Positions 34,678 through 43,638 of a stretch of DNA of 64,000 nt are shown piece after piece. The notes below the pieces were generated by a model. The model saw only the letters and a program-made list of their open reading frames with translations, was not told the origin of the DNA and did not search any database. Made by a program: the position numbers and the translations under genes. This stretch comes from Gracilimonas sp040882225 (GTDB lineage Bacteria > Bacteroidota > Rhodothermia > Balneolales > Balneolaceae), in contig JBBEBR010000013.1 of NCBI GenBank assembly GCA_040882225.1, positions 19,476-83,475 on the forward strand, read 5' to 3'. Position 1 is the stretch's first letter. The number at the start of each line of letters is the position of its first letter.

Positions 34678-35559
34678 ATGGTTATATCAATGACCGGCTT
34701 TGGGCGGGGAGAAGCTACTGAAAATGGCACTACCGCTACGGTCGAAATAAAATCTTTAAACAGCCGATACCTGGATTTAAGCATCCGGCTTCCCCAGCGA
34801 CTACAGGATAAAGAGTTAGACCTGAAAGAATTAACTCAAAAAACCATTAACCGGGGAAAATTAAATGTTACCGTTCACATCACCGATTCGGATAAAGGTG
34901 GGCCGAATATTACTGTTGATGAGGAAAAAGTAAAAGGTTATGTACGAATTTTAGGTGAAATGCGAGAGATAGCCGGCATTCAGCAACCGCTTTCCGTTGA
35001 AGATCTTATGCAGTTCAACGACATTTTCATCAATAAAGAAGAAAACGAAGAAGTTCTCGAGCAGCGATGGGCTTTAGCTTTGAAAGCTGCAAACGAAGCT
35101 CTTGATTCGTTACTAAAGATGCGAACCCGGGAAGGAGATCAGCTTAAGCATGATCTGCTGGATCGTATTAATGTGATTGAAGAATGCTTAATTACTATAA
35201 CGGATTCATCAGCTGGACGCGCAGAAGAAGTAAGAAGTAAGCTTCAGGAACGGATAAAAAACATCATCACCGATGAAAAAATTGATGCTGAACGCCTGGA
35301 AATGGAAATTGCCATTATTGCAGACAAGATGGATATCACCGAAGAAATTGTGCGGTTACGATCGCACCTGAAGTTCTTCAACGAAGCTGTAGAACAACCC
35401 GAACCTGCCGGAAGACGGCTGAATTTTCTAACCCAGGAAATTAACCGAGAGCTCAATACCATCGGCTCAAAAGCTAACGATTCTGATATTGCACATTATG
35501 TGGTGATGGCGAAAGAAGCACTCGAACAGATTCGTGAACAAGTTCAGAACGTAGAGTAG
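34678..35559 (+). CDS. YicC/YloC-family endoribonuclease
   Basis: A 293-residue protein starting MVISMTGFGRGEA, the family signature. It has the N-terminal YicC domain (residues 4-155) and the C-terminal DUF1732 domain (about 205-293, ending AHYVVMAKEALEQIREQVQNVE). Members are endoribonucleases linked to small-RNA decay and stationary-phase survival. It begins the conserved yicC-gmk-rpoZ-coaBC block, 12 bp before gmk. Confidence 0.93.
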   Translation: MVISMTGFGRGEATENGTTATVEIKSLNSRYLDLSIRLPQRLQDKELDLKELTQKTINRGKLNVTVHITDSDKGGPNITVDEEKVKGYVRILGEMREIAGIQQPLSVEDLMQFNDIFINKEENEEVLEQRWALALKAANEALDSLLKMRTREGDQLKHDLLDRINVIEECLITITDSSAGRAEEVRSKLQERIKNIITDEKIDAERLEMEIAIIADKMDITEEIVRLRSHLKFFNEAVEQPEPAGRRLNFLTQEINRELNTIGSKANDSDIAHYVVMAKEALEQIREQVQNVE

Positions 35560-35571
35560 AATTATTTCCAG

Positions 35572-36144
35572 ATGAAAAAAGGTAAAGTAATTATACTTGT
35601 TGCACCCAGCGGAGCTGGAAAAACTTCATTAGCCAGCAAGCTTTTTGAGGAAGTTGATGGATTGAGATTCTCCGTTTCAGCGGCAACACGCCCGCCAAGA
35701 AAAACTGAGAAAGATGGAATCCATTACTACTTCCTTTCTGACGATGATTTTAACCAGAAAATTGCCGGTGGAGAATTCCTTGAATGGGAAGAATTTTATG
35801 GCGGGAAGAAATATGGCACTTTGCGTTCAGAAGTTGATAAAAAACTAAATTCAGGGTATTTTGTCCTGCTTGATATCGAAGTAAAAGGCGCACTGAGTAT
35901 CAAACAAATTTACGGTGATGAATGCCTGAGTTTGTTTATACAGCCACCTTCGCTCGATACCCTGCAACAGCGGCTTGAAGCACGGGGGACTGAGGATAAC
36001 GAAACTCTTTCCCTGAGACTTGAACGAGCTAAAAAAGAACTTACTTACGCTGATCAGTTCGATCAGATTATTATTAATGATGATTTTGACACTGCTTACG
36101 AGCAAGTAAAAAAAGCAGTAATCAACTTCATGAATTTCAATTGA
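35572..36144 (+). CDS. gmk: Guanylate kinase
   Basis: A 190-residue enzyme phosphorylating GMP to GDP. The P-loop is VAPSGAGKTSL (residues 10-20) and the GMP-binding segment is SAATRPPRKTEKDGIHYYFLSDDDF. Length is normal. It lies between yicC and rpoZ, a very common order. rpoZ starts 5 bp after its stop. Confidence 0.97.
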   Translation: MKKGKVIILVAPSGAGKTSLASKLFEEVDGLRFSVSAATRPPRKTEKDGIHYYFLSDDDFNQKIAGGEFLEWEEFYGGKKYGTLRSEVDKKLNSGYFVLLDIEVKGALSIKQIYGDECLSLFIQPPSLDTLQQRLEARGTEDNETLSLRLERAKKELTYADQFDQIIINDDFDTAYEQVKKAVINFMNFN

Positions 36145-36149
36145 ACATC

Positions 36150-36443
36150 ATGCCAATTCAAACATTAGACATTGAGAAATTAAAATTCAAAACAGGTAAT
36201 AAATACGAATTACTTGTTATTCTTTCTAAGAGAGCCAGGCAAATTGCTGCTCAGGAAAAATTAGAATTAGATGAAAAGCTTCAGTATTTCGAAGGATTTG
36301 AAGATGATGATGAATTTTCCTTCAACGAAGAGCAAGAACAAATCTCCAAGGCATTTGAAAAGCTTCCTCATGCAACACAGCGTTCTGTTAGCGAAATGCA
36401 AAATGATGACATTTATTTCCGACGTCCAGAAACAGAGGAATAA
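36150..36443 (+). CDS. rpoZ: RNA polymerase omega subunit (Rpb6-like)
   Basis: A 97-residue protein from ATG 36150 (MPIQTLDIEKLKFKTGNKYELLVILSKRARQIAAQEKL). A TTG three codons earlier overlaps the gmk stop but is not needed. The KYELLVILSKRARQI segment is the omega motif that binds the beta-prime C-terminus and helps assemble RNA polymerase. The C-terminal half is acidic, as in Bacteroidota omegas. Its stop TAA is directly abutted by the coaBC ATG. Confidence 0.88.
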   Translation: MPIQTLDIEKLKFKTGNKYELLVILSKRARQIAAQEKLELDEKLQYFEGFEDDDEFSFNEEQEQISKAFEKLPHATQRSVSEMQNDDIYFRRPETEE

Positions 36444-37634
36444 ATGCTTTCCGGTAAACGCATAATTCTTGGTGTTACCGGAGGTATAGCGGCATATAAA
36501 GCCGCTTATTTACTTAGAGAATTTCAAAAAGCGGGAGCCGAAGTTCGTGTTACAATGACACCTTCAGCCACCCGCTTTGTTGGTTTAGAGACTTTTGCTT
36601 CCCTTTCTGGACACGAGGTGGCGGTAGATATTTTCCCCGAGAATTCCGATGCAACTGAATGGACCCGCCACATAAATTGGGGTGAATGGGCTGATTTATT
36701 TGTGATAGCTCCCTGTACTGCAAATACCCTGGCAAAAATTGCAACCGGTACTTCCGATAATATGCTCACGAGCACTATTTTGGCAGCTCGTTGTCCCATT
36801 CTTATTTGTCCCACAATGGATGGAGTGATGTATGATTCTCCCGCAGTCTCCAAAAACATAGATGTGCTTCGGGGAAATGGATATCACATTTTAGAACCTG
36901 AAACTGGTTTTTTGGCAAGCGGGCTGGAAGGCAAAGGGCGATTACCTGAAATAGAAACAATCCTCAAAACTTCTTCAGATATCATTGGCTTTGTTAAGGG
37001 GCCGTTGAATGGGAAAAAAGTAGTGGTTTCTGCCGGGCCAACCCGCGAATTTATTGATCCTGTGCGTTTTATTTCCAATCCGAGCTCGGGAAAAATGGGC
37101 TTCGCGATGGCTGAAGCCGCTAAGAGTTTAGGGGCTGATGTTACCGTCATTCATGGAGCAGTTTCAGTGAAGAAACCTGAAGGTATTCTAAGCATTGAGA
37201 TTGTTAGTGCTCAGGATTTGTTCGAAGCCGTAAAAGCAAATGCCGATGCCGACATCATTATTATGGCCGCAGCTGTTTCAGATTTCACCCCAGAAAAAAC
37301 CTACCATAAGAAGGTAAAGAAAAGTGAAGGAGCCGATTCCATCAAGATGAAGTTGACCCAGGATATTCTGTCTTGGCTGGGCAAGCAAAAAAAAGAGGGC
37401 CAGGTATTGATCGGCTTTGCAATGGAAACGGATAATTTGGTGGAAAACGCCACGCGTAAACTCAAAGAGAAAAATGCAGACTGGATTATCGCAAATTCTC
37501 TAACGGATACCGGTTCCGGCTTCGAAGGTGATACCAATTCCGTAATACTTTTGGGGAATGATTCTAAAAAAGAGTTTCAGGGAACAAAGAAAGATATCGC
37601 CGTAGAAATTTTGAATAGCCTTTTTCGAAAATAA
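36444..37634 (+). CDS. coaBC: Bifunctional phosphopantothenoylcysteine decarboxylase / phosphopantothenate-cysteine ligase
   Basis: A 396-residue fusion for two steps of coenzyme A synthesis. The N-terminal CoaC flavodomain (about 1-180) begins GKRIILGVTGGIAAYKA, has the active-site His in HINWGEWAD, APCTANTLAKIATG, and PTMDGVMYDS in place of the usual PAMNxxM. The C-terminal CoaB domain (about 190-396) shows VVSAGPTREFIDPVRFISNPSSGKMG and the lysine-rich loop KVKKSEG. The start immediately follows the rpoZ stop. It ends the block, convergent with the TauE gene 9 bp away. Confidence 0.96.
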   Translation: MLSGKRIILGVTGGIAAYKAAYLLREFQKAGAEVRVTMTPSATRFVGLETFASLSGHEVAVDIFPENSDATEWTRHINWGEWADLFVIAPCTANTLAKIATGTSDNMLTSTILAARCPILICPTMDGVMYDSPAVSKNIDVLRGNGYHILEPETGFLASGLEGKGRLPEIETILKTSSDIIGFVKGPLNGKKVVVSAGPTREFIDPVRFISNPSSGKMGFAMAEAAKSLGADVTVIHGAVSVKKPEGILSIEIVSAQDLFEAVKANADADIIIMAAAVSDFTPEKTYHKKVKKSEGADSIKMKLTQDILSWLGKQKKEGQVLIGFAMETDNLVENATRKLKEKNADWIIANSLTDTGSGFEGDTNSVILLGNDSKKEFQGTKKDIAVEILNSLFRK

Positions 37635-37643
37635 GCTGATTCC

Positions 37644-38456
37644 TTAGATTATTCCCCAAATTAATCTGCCTGCCATCACAACAGCTAACACTGCAAAACC
37701 CCACTGCAAAGTTCTCCGATTAATTTTGTGATTTAACAGTGCTCCTCCAAATCCTCCAATAAGCCCACCAATAGATAACGGTAAAGCGGTACCAAAATCT
37801 ACATACCCGATAGTATAGTCAGTAATTCCTGGCACTCCACTTTCAAAGAATGCAAGCTGAAACCAGCCGGTAAATATCATGATGGTCATAGCTAACTGGG
37901 AAACACTTACGGTTTTTCTGAAGGGCTGTTTATAGTACAGATTCATTATGGGAACCATCACCCCGCCCCCTCCAACACCTGCAAGAGCAGCCACAAATCC
38001 ACCTACTCCGCCAGTCACAAGAGATTGTCTATTTCCCATATTCCCAAAATCTCTTTTGTATTCACTTTCAACATCCCTGCCTCGCCGGAACATCATGTAC
38101 CCGGCGTAGAGTAACATCAGGCTAAAAAAAATCACGAATTCTGTGCGGCTATAGTAAGGAGAAGTAACTACTAATTTCCCGGCAAATACACCTATAGCGC
38201 CCATAAGGCCTAATTTTATCCCTTCACGCCAAAACATATTCTCCTGAATTGCCTGGCGAACGGTGCTTCCAAAAGCGGCAATAAAAGTGCAGAACAAACC
38301 TGATCCAATAGTCCAGATAACCGGGTTTTCTACTCCAGCTCCATCAAATATGAAAAATAAAACCGGGGTGAAAATTATTCCACCTCCAATACCTAATAAA
38401 CCAGCAATTACCCCTGCGATAAGTCCGATTACTAACAATAATATGAGTTCAAACAA
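37644..38456 (-). CDS. TauE/SafE-family sulfite or small-anion exporter
   Basis: A 270-residue membrane protein with about eight hydrophobic segments and the repeated family phrases GVIAGLLGIGGGIIFTPVLFF (N-terminal half) and GVGGFVAALAGVGGGGVMVPIMN (C-terminal half). Such proteins export sulfite, taurine-derived sulfonates or other small organic anions; the substrate cannot be told. Its start overlaps the phzF-like gene by 8 bp, so the two are co-translated. Confidence 0.9.
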   Translation of the reverse strand: MFELILLLVIGLIAGVIAGLLGIGGGIIFTPVLFFIFDGAGVENPVIWTIGSGLFCTFIAAFGSTVRQAIQENMFWREGIKLGLMGAIGVFAGKLVVTSPYYSRTEFVIFFSLMLLYAGYMMFRRGRDVESEYKRDFGNMGNRQSLVTGGVGGFVAALAGVGGGGVMVPIMNLYYKQPFRKTVSVSQLAMTIMIFTGWFQLAFFESGVPGITDYTIGYVDFGTALPLSIGGLIGGFGGALLNHKINRRTLQWGFAVLAVVMAGRLIWGII

Positions 38457-39231
38457 AAATTTCTCCTTTTAGATAAGTTACCGCATTTCCTATTATTTCT
38501 ACCCGGTCGTTTAATAAGCGGCAGGTAATTTCTCCCTTTCGTTTTGAGATTTGGCGAGCTTCAAGAACTTCCTTCTTTAGTTTTTTACTCCAATAAGGAG
38601 CGGTTTTAGTATGGGCTGATCCCGTTACGGGGTCTTCATCAATTCCGGATTGAGGGGCGAAAAAACGGGAAACAAAATCCACATTATCGCCTGGAGCGGT
38701 AACAATTATTCCACGGGCATCAATATCCCCAAGCAATCTGAAATCCGGATCTAAGGCAAAAACTTCCTTCTCTGAATTCAGCACAACCATGTAATCGTCG
38801 GTTTTATAAACCTCTGGAATTTCCTTCAATCCCAGGGCTTCTAAAAGTATGGCTGGTGCCTCCATCTGGGGCATTTCCACTGCCGGAAAATTCATCACCA
38901 GCCGTCCTGCCTCCCGGTACACAGTAAGCAATCCACTTTTGGTTTTGAAAATAATTTCCTCCTGATCATAATTCAATTCCTCAAAAATAATATGAGCTGT
39001 TGCAAGAGTGGCGTGTCCGCATAAATCAACTTCAACTGTTGGAGTAAACCAGCGAAGTCGATATCCAGCTCCTTCAGGAACAAAAAAAGCTGTTTCGGAG
39101 AGATTATTCTCCGCCGCTATGTTCTGCATTTGTTCTTCAGAAAGCCATTCATTCAGCGGAACAACCGCAGCAGGGTTCCCGCCAAAAAGCGATGAGGTAA
39201 ACGCATCGGCCTGGTAAATTGGAAGCTTCAT
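38449..39231 (-). CDS. PhzF-family isomerase-like protein
   Basis: A 260-residue protein with the diaminopimelate-epimerase fold. N-terminal QADAFTSSLFGGNPAAVV, the acid residue in NLSETAFF, and VDLCGHATLATAHI in the first half are followed by EDPVTGSAH in the second. PhzF itself isomerises a phenazine precursor, but there are no phenazine genes here, so the substrate is unknown. It is the first gene of a two-gene unit with the TauE exporter, divergent from mutS2. Confidence 0.9.
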   Translation of the reverse strand: MKLPIYQADAFTSSLFGGNPAAVVPLNEWLSEEQMQNIAAENNLSETAFFVPEGAGYRLRWFTPTVEVDLCGHATLATAHIIFEELNYDQEEIIFKTKSGLLTVYREAGRLVMNFPAVEMPQMEAPAILLEALGLKEIPEVYKTDDYMVVLNSEKEVFALDPDFRLLGDIDARGIIVTAPGDNVDFVSRFFAPQSGIDEDPVTGSAHTKTAPYWSKKLKKEVLEARQISKRKGEITCRLLNDRVEIIGNAVTYLKGEIFV

Positions 39232-39392
39232 TTTAAAGTATTTAAAAACGTTGAGAACAAAACATACGACTTATCGCTCTCTAAAATTATAACCGATTTA
39301 CTATTATATCAACTTCCCAAAATCTTTCGAAGCTAATTCTGAACCAAAGAAAATCAACTCTAATAAGAATCGATATCTAATTTATATACAAT

Positions 39393-39400
39393 TATCTTTG
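39393..39400 (+). promoter_or_regulatory. Candidate -7 promoter box for mutS2
   Basis: TATCTTTG matches TAnnTTTG exactly, 29 bp before the mutS2 ATG at 39430. Transcription would start near 39407, leaving a short leader. No clear -33 TTTG is found. The remaining phzF-mutS2 gap (39232-39392) is AT-rich and shows nothing else. Confidence 0.42.
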
Positions 39401-39429
39401 TCTGGAGATTTTTGATTTTTAATACACAC

Positions 39430-41841
39430 ATGAAACTTTACCCAGACACTCTTTTAGATAAACTTGGATTCGATCACATCCGGCAAGCTACGCTTGAGTT
39501 GGTTCAGTCAGAAAGGTCCGCAGAGCTTCTTGAAAACCTGAAACCGGTTTCAAATGCAAAACGCGTAGAACGGTTGCTGCAACAGTGTGGCGAGATGATC
39601 GAAATTTTAAATGCACCCGATCCTTTTCCATTGGGCGAGTTTCCTGAAATCCGTGATTATCTTTCGCGCGCAAAAGCCATTGATAGTATCATTCCTCTGC
39701 CGGCTTTTGTGGATATTTTCCTGATTTGCACAACCTCACGTAATGTAAAATCCTTCTTTAAATCAAAACCGGCACAGTTTCCAGAGTTAAATTCTATTGC
39801 GGAAGGCTTGATTCCTTTAAAGGAACTGGAAAAACATATCAAAGATAAGGTAACGGAATATGGGGAGCTGAGAGATGACGCCAGCCCGGAGTTACGTAGC
39901 ATTCGCAAAAAACTAAACGCGAAAAAAAACGAGTTAAGGACCACCATCAACCGAACCATGAAGCTGGCGGTTAAAGATGGAATGGCTTCTGAGGAGGGCG
40001 CAACCATCCGAAATGGGCGTATGGTAATTCCGATTCTTGCCGAGTTTAAACGAAAGATTCAGGGATTCATCCATGATGTTTCCGCCACTGGGCAAACGGT
40101 GTATCTGGAACCAGTTGAAGCTCTCCATTTGAATAATGAAATCCGGCAGTTTGAAGTAGAGGAACGCCGGGAAATTGAGCGCATTCTGAAAGAACTGACT
40201 AATCACGTTCGGCAAAATTCAAAATACATCAATCAAAATGCTTCAACATTGGCTGAACTTGATGTGGTGGCAGCAAAAGCTAAGTTGACTTTAAAACTGG
40301 AAGGAGAAATTCCCATTCTCTCTGAAAATCAATTCCTGAACCTAAGGGATGCTTATAACCCAATCCTCAGATTGAAGAATCTCAGCATTCGAAAAAAGGC
40401 TGATCAGGAAAAAATAGTCCCGCTCTTTCTTACACTTGAAGAAAGTGAACAGTGCCTGATGGTAACCGGTCCCAATGCCGGGGGTAAATCGGTGGCTATG
40501 AAAACCGTAGGTTTAATGGCATTGATGATGCAGTCAGGATTTGGGATTCCGGCCGATGCCACCTCTGAAATTCCCATTTTCTCTGGTGTTTTTGTTGATT
40601 TGGGTGATGACCAATCCATAGAAAATGATTTGAGTACTTTCTCCTCCCGGCTTCAGTGGATGCGGGAAACCATCAAACATTTTGAAGCGGGTTCTTTGGT
40701 ATTGATTGATGAAGCCGCTGCCGGAACTGATCCTGAGGAAGGTGGCGCTTTATTCCAGGCATTTATAGAGCGATTACTTGATCAAGATTGCAAAGTGATT
40801 GTGACTACGCATCACGGCTCATTGAAGGTTTTTGCGCACGAACATCCTAAGGCGGTAAACGGCTCGATGGAATTTGATCGGGCTTCCCTTTCTCCCACCT
40901 ATAAATTCAAAAAAGGAATTCCCGGCAGCAGTTATGCTTTCGAAATTGCCGGGCGAATGAATATTGATGCTGAGGTTCTTAAACGATCGCGGATTTTGTT
41001 GGGTGAGGCCAAAAATAAAATGGAGTCGCTGATTACCGAGCTGGAAACCAAAACGCAGCAGGCCGATGAACTTCGTGAAAAATATAACCGGCTTCAGGCA
41101 AAAGCTGAATCGGAGCAAAATCGATATCAGAATAAAATTGAAGCGATTGAGCGGGAAAAGGATAACATCCGCGAAAAAGCATTGAAGGAAGCTAAATCAA
41201 TTATGGATTCAGCGAATCAGCGGGTTGAGCAAGCGGTTCAGAAAATTGTGGAGCAGAATCAGGCTGATAAAGGGCAGATTAAGGAAATTCGCAAGGACAT
41301 GGAGAGGGAGAAATCCGAAATCGATCATTCCTTGCAAGAAATTGAAAATAAAAAGGAATCGCGAGAACAAGTTTCTGAAAATCCACCCAAAAAGGGAGAT
41401 TTTGTTCGGTTCAAAAATGGAAATACTACGGGAGAACTGGTTGAGTTAAGTGGGAAAAATGCGGTGGTTCAAGCTGACGGTTTACGGCTGAAAACCAAGT
41501 ATCAAAACCTGGTAAAAGTTGATCGTCCTAAAAAGCAGAAGAAAAACCGGGCTCGCTCAAATGTAATTGTGGGCGAAAGTAATCTCACCACAGAAACGGT
41601 AAAACCATCACTTGATGTACGGGGAAAAAGAACTCCAGAAGCTTTAAAAGAAGTAACCCATTATTTAGACCGCGCTGTTTTTCGAGGGATGAACCAGGTG
41701 GAAATTGTGCATGGGAGAGGGGATGGAATCCTGAAAGATCAAATTCAATCTTACCTGAACGAACGCACCGATATCAAAAATTTCGAAACAGCTCCGGAAG
41801 ATCGGGGCGGGGCGGGTGTTACTGTGATTGAATTGAAGTAA
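39430..41841 (+). CDS. mutS2: Endonuclease MutS2
   Basis: An 803-residue protein from ATG 39430 (MKLYPDTLLDKLGFDHIR). The frame is also open from TTG 39412. It has the MutS lever/clamp region, ATPase with Walker A GPNAGGKSVAMKT (about residue 347) and Walker B LVLIDEAAAGTDPEEGG, a long coiled coil (about 510-650), a KOW-like segment, and a C-terminal Smr nuclease domain (LDVRGKRTPEAL, VEIVHGRGDGILKD). MutS2 suppresses recombination and, in some bacteria, splits collided ribosomes. It is a single gene with a probable promoter and a palindromic terminator at each end. Confidence 0.96.
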   Translation: MKLYPDTLLDKLGFDHIRQATLELVQSERSAELLENLKPVSNAKRVERLLQQCGEMIEILNAPDPFPLGEFPEIRDYLSRAKAIDSIIPLPAFVDIFLICTTSRNVKSFFKSKPAQFPELNSIAEGLIPLKELEKHIKDKVTEYGELRDDASPELRSIRKKLNAKKNELRTTINRTMKLAVKDGMASEEGATIRNGRMVIPILAEFKRKIQGFIHDVSATGQTVYLEPVEALHLNNEIRQFEVEERREIERILKELTNHVRQNSKYINQNASTLAELDVVAAKAKLTLKLEGEIPILSENQFLNLRDAYNPILRLKNLSIRKKADQEKIVPLFLTLEESEQCLMVTGPNAGGKSVAMKTVGLMALMMQSGFGIPADATSEIPIFSGVFVDLGDDQSIENDLSTFSSRLQWMRETIKHFEAGSLVLIDEAAAGTDPEEGGALFQAFIERLLDQDCKVIVTTHHGSLKVFAHEHPKAVNGSMEFDRASLSPTYKFKKGIPGSSYAFEIAGRMNIDAEVLKRSRILLGEAKNKMESLITELETKTQQADELREKYNRLQAKAESEQNRYQNKIEAIEREKDNIREKALKEAKSIMDSANQRVEQAVQKIVEQNQADKGQIKEIRKDMEREKSEIDHSLQEIENKKESREQVSENPPKKGDFVRFKNGNTTGELVELSGKNAVVQADGLRLKTKYQNLVKVDRPKKQKKNRARSNVIVGESNLTTETVKPSLDVRGKRTPEALKEVTHYLDRAVFRGMNQVEIVHGRGDGILKDQIQSYLNERTDIKNFETAPEDRGGAGVTVIELK

Positions 41842-41846
41842 TTGAG

Positions 41847-41892
41847 TGAAAATACGTAAAGACGCAAGGCCTTGCGTCTTTACGTATTTTCA
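41847..41892. terminator. 46-bp perfect palindrome, bidirectional terminator
   Basis: Two 23-bp arms without a single mismatch, centred on AAGG/CCTT (core AGACGCAAGGCCTTGCGTCT). The outer part, AAAATACGT with ACGTATTTT, supplies A/T flanks on both sides, so it can terminate mutS2 rightward and the 143-residue gene leftward. The leftward gene's TGA stop (41890-41892) lies inside it. The core resembles dispersed GAGACGC..GCGTCTC palindromes known from other phyla. Confidence 0.75.
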
Positions 41893-42321
41893 ACCCAGCA
41901 ACTGTTCGATCTCCTGGATTTTGTGATTCCTTTCTATGGAATATATATCACCCTTTTCCTCTATATGAATATAAATATGAAGCGATCGCTGTAATAGCAT
42001 CTGTAATTTTTGCTCATTTCCTTGTTCATCATTTAACGAATGCGCCAATGAGTAAAACAACTCGGCCATTCTTTCGAGATTTTCATCATTCATTCCCTCC
42101 TTCGCTTCCAACATTTCAATCATTTGTTCGGTTTCCAAATTAAGCAGGGTATCTATATCCAGCTTCAGGTGCTCATTGAGTGATTGGTTAGTAATTTGAA
42201 AAACCTCTTGTGATTGCCCTTTTCCCTTTAGTCCAACAACCGCAGCTATTACTTTCGTAAGAACCTGCGAAAGCTGGTAAATTTGCCGCATAATATAATC
42301 GCTGCTATTAAACATAAACAT
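41890..42321 (-). CDS. Small alpha-helical protein of unknown function (DUF6483-like)
   Basis: A 143-residue, almost wholly helical soluble protein. The opening DYIMRQIYQLSQVLTKVIAAVVGLK resembles, from memory, the DUF6483 family, and the middle reads like one or two TPR-type helix pairs (NDENLERMAELFYSLAHSLND, QKLQMLLQRSLHIYIHIEEK). No signal peptide. It is convergent with mutS2, and its stop codon is inside their shared palindromic terminator. ATG 42315 is an equally good start. Confidence 0.65.
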   Translation of the reverse strand: MFMFNSSDYIMRQIYQLSQVLTKVIAAVVGLKGKGQSQEVFQITNQSLNEHLKLDIDTLLNLETEQMIEMLEAKEGMNDENLERMAELFYSLAHSLNDEQGNEQKLQMLLQRSLHIYIHIEEKGDIYSIERNHKIQEIEQLLG

Positions 42322-42347
42322 TGATTCCTGGCAGGTTCAAATTATTT

Positions 42348-42388
42348 ACCTACGATTTCTGATATCAACGGAAGTGAGTATTACTCAT
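42348..42388 (-). pseudogene. Fossil of the hemL 3' end (41 bp)
   Basis: This segment matches the hemL 3' end at 39 of 43 aligned columns, provided the 35 bp between two ATTTCTG direct repeats in hemL (43649-43655 and 43684-43690) are removed. ACCTACGATTTCTGATATC, CGGAAGTGAGT and ATTACTCAT are shared in the same order and orientation. It overlaps the last codons and stop of the propeller-like gene. It looks like the remains of a duplication of the hemL end, later shortened by slippage between the repeats. Confidence 0.7.
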
Positions 42389-43406
42389 CTTCCAACAACT
42401 CCTCAATAAAAAGCGAATAGCCGGTAAAATAGAAATTGGAAAACCAGATCCTTTTTGAACCGGCAATTATATGATTATACCCACCTTCTTCTTCATGAAA
42501 TGTATCGTACAAGTTTTCGTGGTGCAGAATGAATTCATCTGAATCAGTAACCTGTGCATAGGTTGCTCCAAATGGAATCTCCTGATGTGTATTTCCCGCT
42601 GAAAAAAGAACAGTTCCATTTTCAAGGCGCTGTAAGTATGAAAAATAAGCGGCAGCTTGAGTTCCAATATGCCCGTTTCTGGTTGAAATTCTGATGCCGA
42701 AATGTTCGGGTATATCCACTGCTTTTTTCTGAATCAACTCCTTTCCCTTAAATAAAAACAGATACCGGCTACCTTCATACGTTAAAAGTGTACGATCCTT
42801 ATCGAGTTGTATACCTATTAAACCCACACTGACCGAATTGACTTTATTAACATCCTTTATTTCATTCAAACCCAATTCTTGAGTGGTAAGCATCAGAGAG
42901 TCGATAACGTTTAGATTTTCACTATCAATTGTTAAACTTACTGGAATTGGTTTTTGCTCTTGTATCACTTGCAGAGGAATATAAAGAGATGGAAAAACCA
43001 AGAAACTTGAGCCATCAAAACCATTTTCCAGATGGTTTACTGTTGATATAGCAGTAGTGTTTGATTCTTGAATCAGGTTTCCTTTAAGATCAGTCTTAAT
43101 CCATTTATGATTTTGAGAATAAAAAGTGAATTGAGATTTTTCCTCGTCATATATAGCCGATAAAACAGCTGTTGCTTCTCCCGGCCCTTTCCCTTCTGGT
43201 AAAAAACGGTAGAGAATGGAATCGGTGGCAATATCGTAAACTGCGGCTTTTTGAGGTCCTGCAAACATGGTAAGTAAAAGCTGATTATTCCCTAAAGCGG
43301 TGACAGAGGTGATTTGATCAAAAACAGCATTGGAAGAAACAGGCTGTGCCTGAAGAATTAGAGAAGATAAAAAACTGAACCCGCATAAAAATAAGACTGC
43401 TTTCAT
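42381..43406 (-). CDS. Exported 6-bladed beta-propeller-like protein
   Basis: A 341-residue protein with a signal peptide (residues 1-20, ending LILQAQ). The mature part is beta-rich with blade-like repeats and the phrase RFLPEGKGPGEATAV, typical of the Bacteroidota 6-bladed propeller family (NHL/BF-type proteins). Function is unknown; such proteins are often periplasmic. It lies between hemL and a small helical gene, and its last codons and stop codon fall within a fossil copy of the hemL end, so it may have been inserted here. Confidence 0.68.
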   Translation of the reverse strand: MKAVLFLCGFSFLSSLILQAQPVSSNAVFDQITSVTALGNNQLLLTMFAGPQKAAVYDIATDSILYRFLPEGKGPGEATAVLSAIYDEEKSQFTFYSQNHKWIKTDLKGNLIQESNTTAISTVNHLENGFDGSSFLVFPSLYIPLQVIQEQKPIPVSLTIDSENLNVIDSLMLTTQELGLNEIKDVNKVNSVSVGLIGIQLDKDRTLLTYEGSRYLFLFKGKELIQKKAVDIPEHFGIRISTRNGHIGTQAAAYFSYLQRLENGTVLFSAGNTHQEIPFGATYAQVTDSDEFILHHENLYDTFHEEEGGYNHIIAGSKRIWFSNFYFTGYSLFIEELLEDE

Positions 43407-43638
43407 ATTTATCTGATATAGCTAGTGTGATCTTTCTTAATACTATGGCATTTTCCATAAAAAATTTAAAGAAATATATAATAAGAGATCTTAGTAGATT
43501 CAGGTTTTTGAGGCCAGTATGCGCCTTACTAATCCCCGTCGTTATGCAAAGAGCTGGGCATCATCAATATGGGAGAAGCAACTAATCTTAAGTAAAACAA
43601 TCACACCTCTGCGGAAGGTTTTGATTACCGCGGTCCAA

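Noticed and set aside
38449..39231. Phenazine biosynthesis from the PhzF-like protein
   Set aside because: No other phz genes; PhzF homologues are widespread with unrelated roles.
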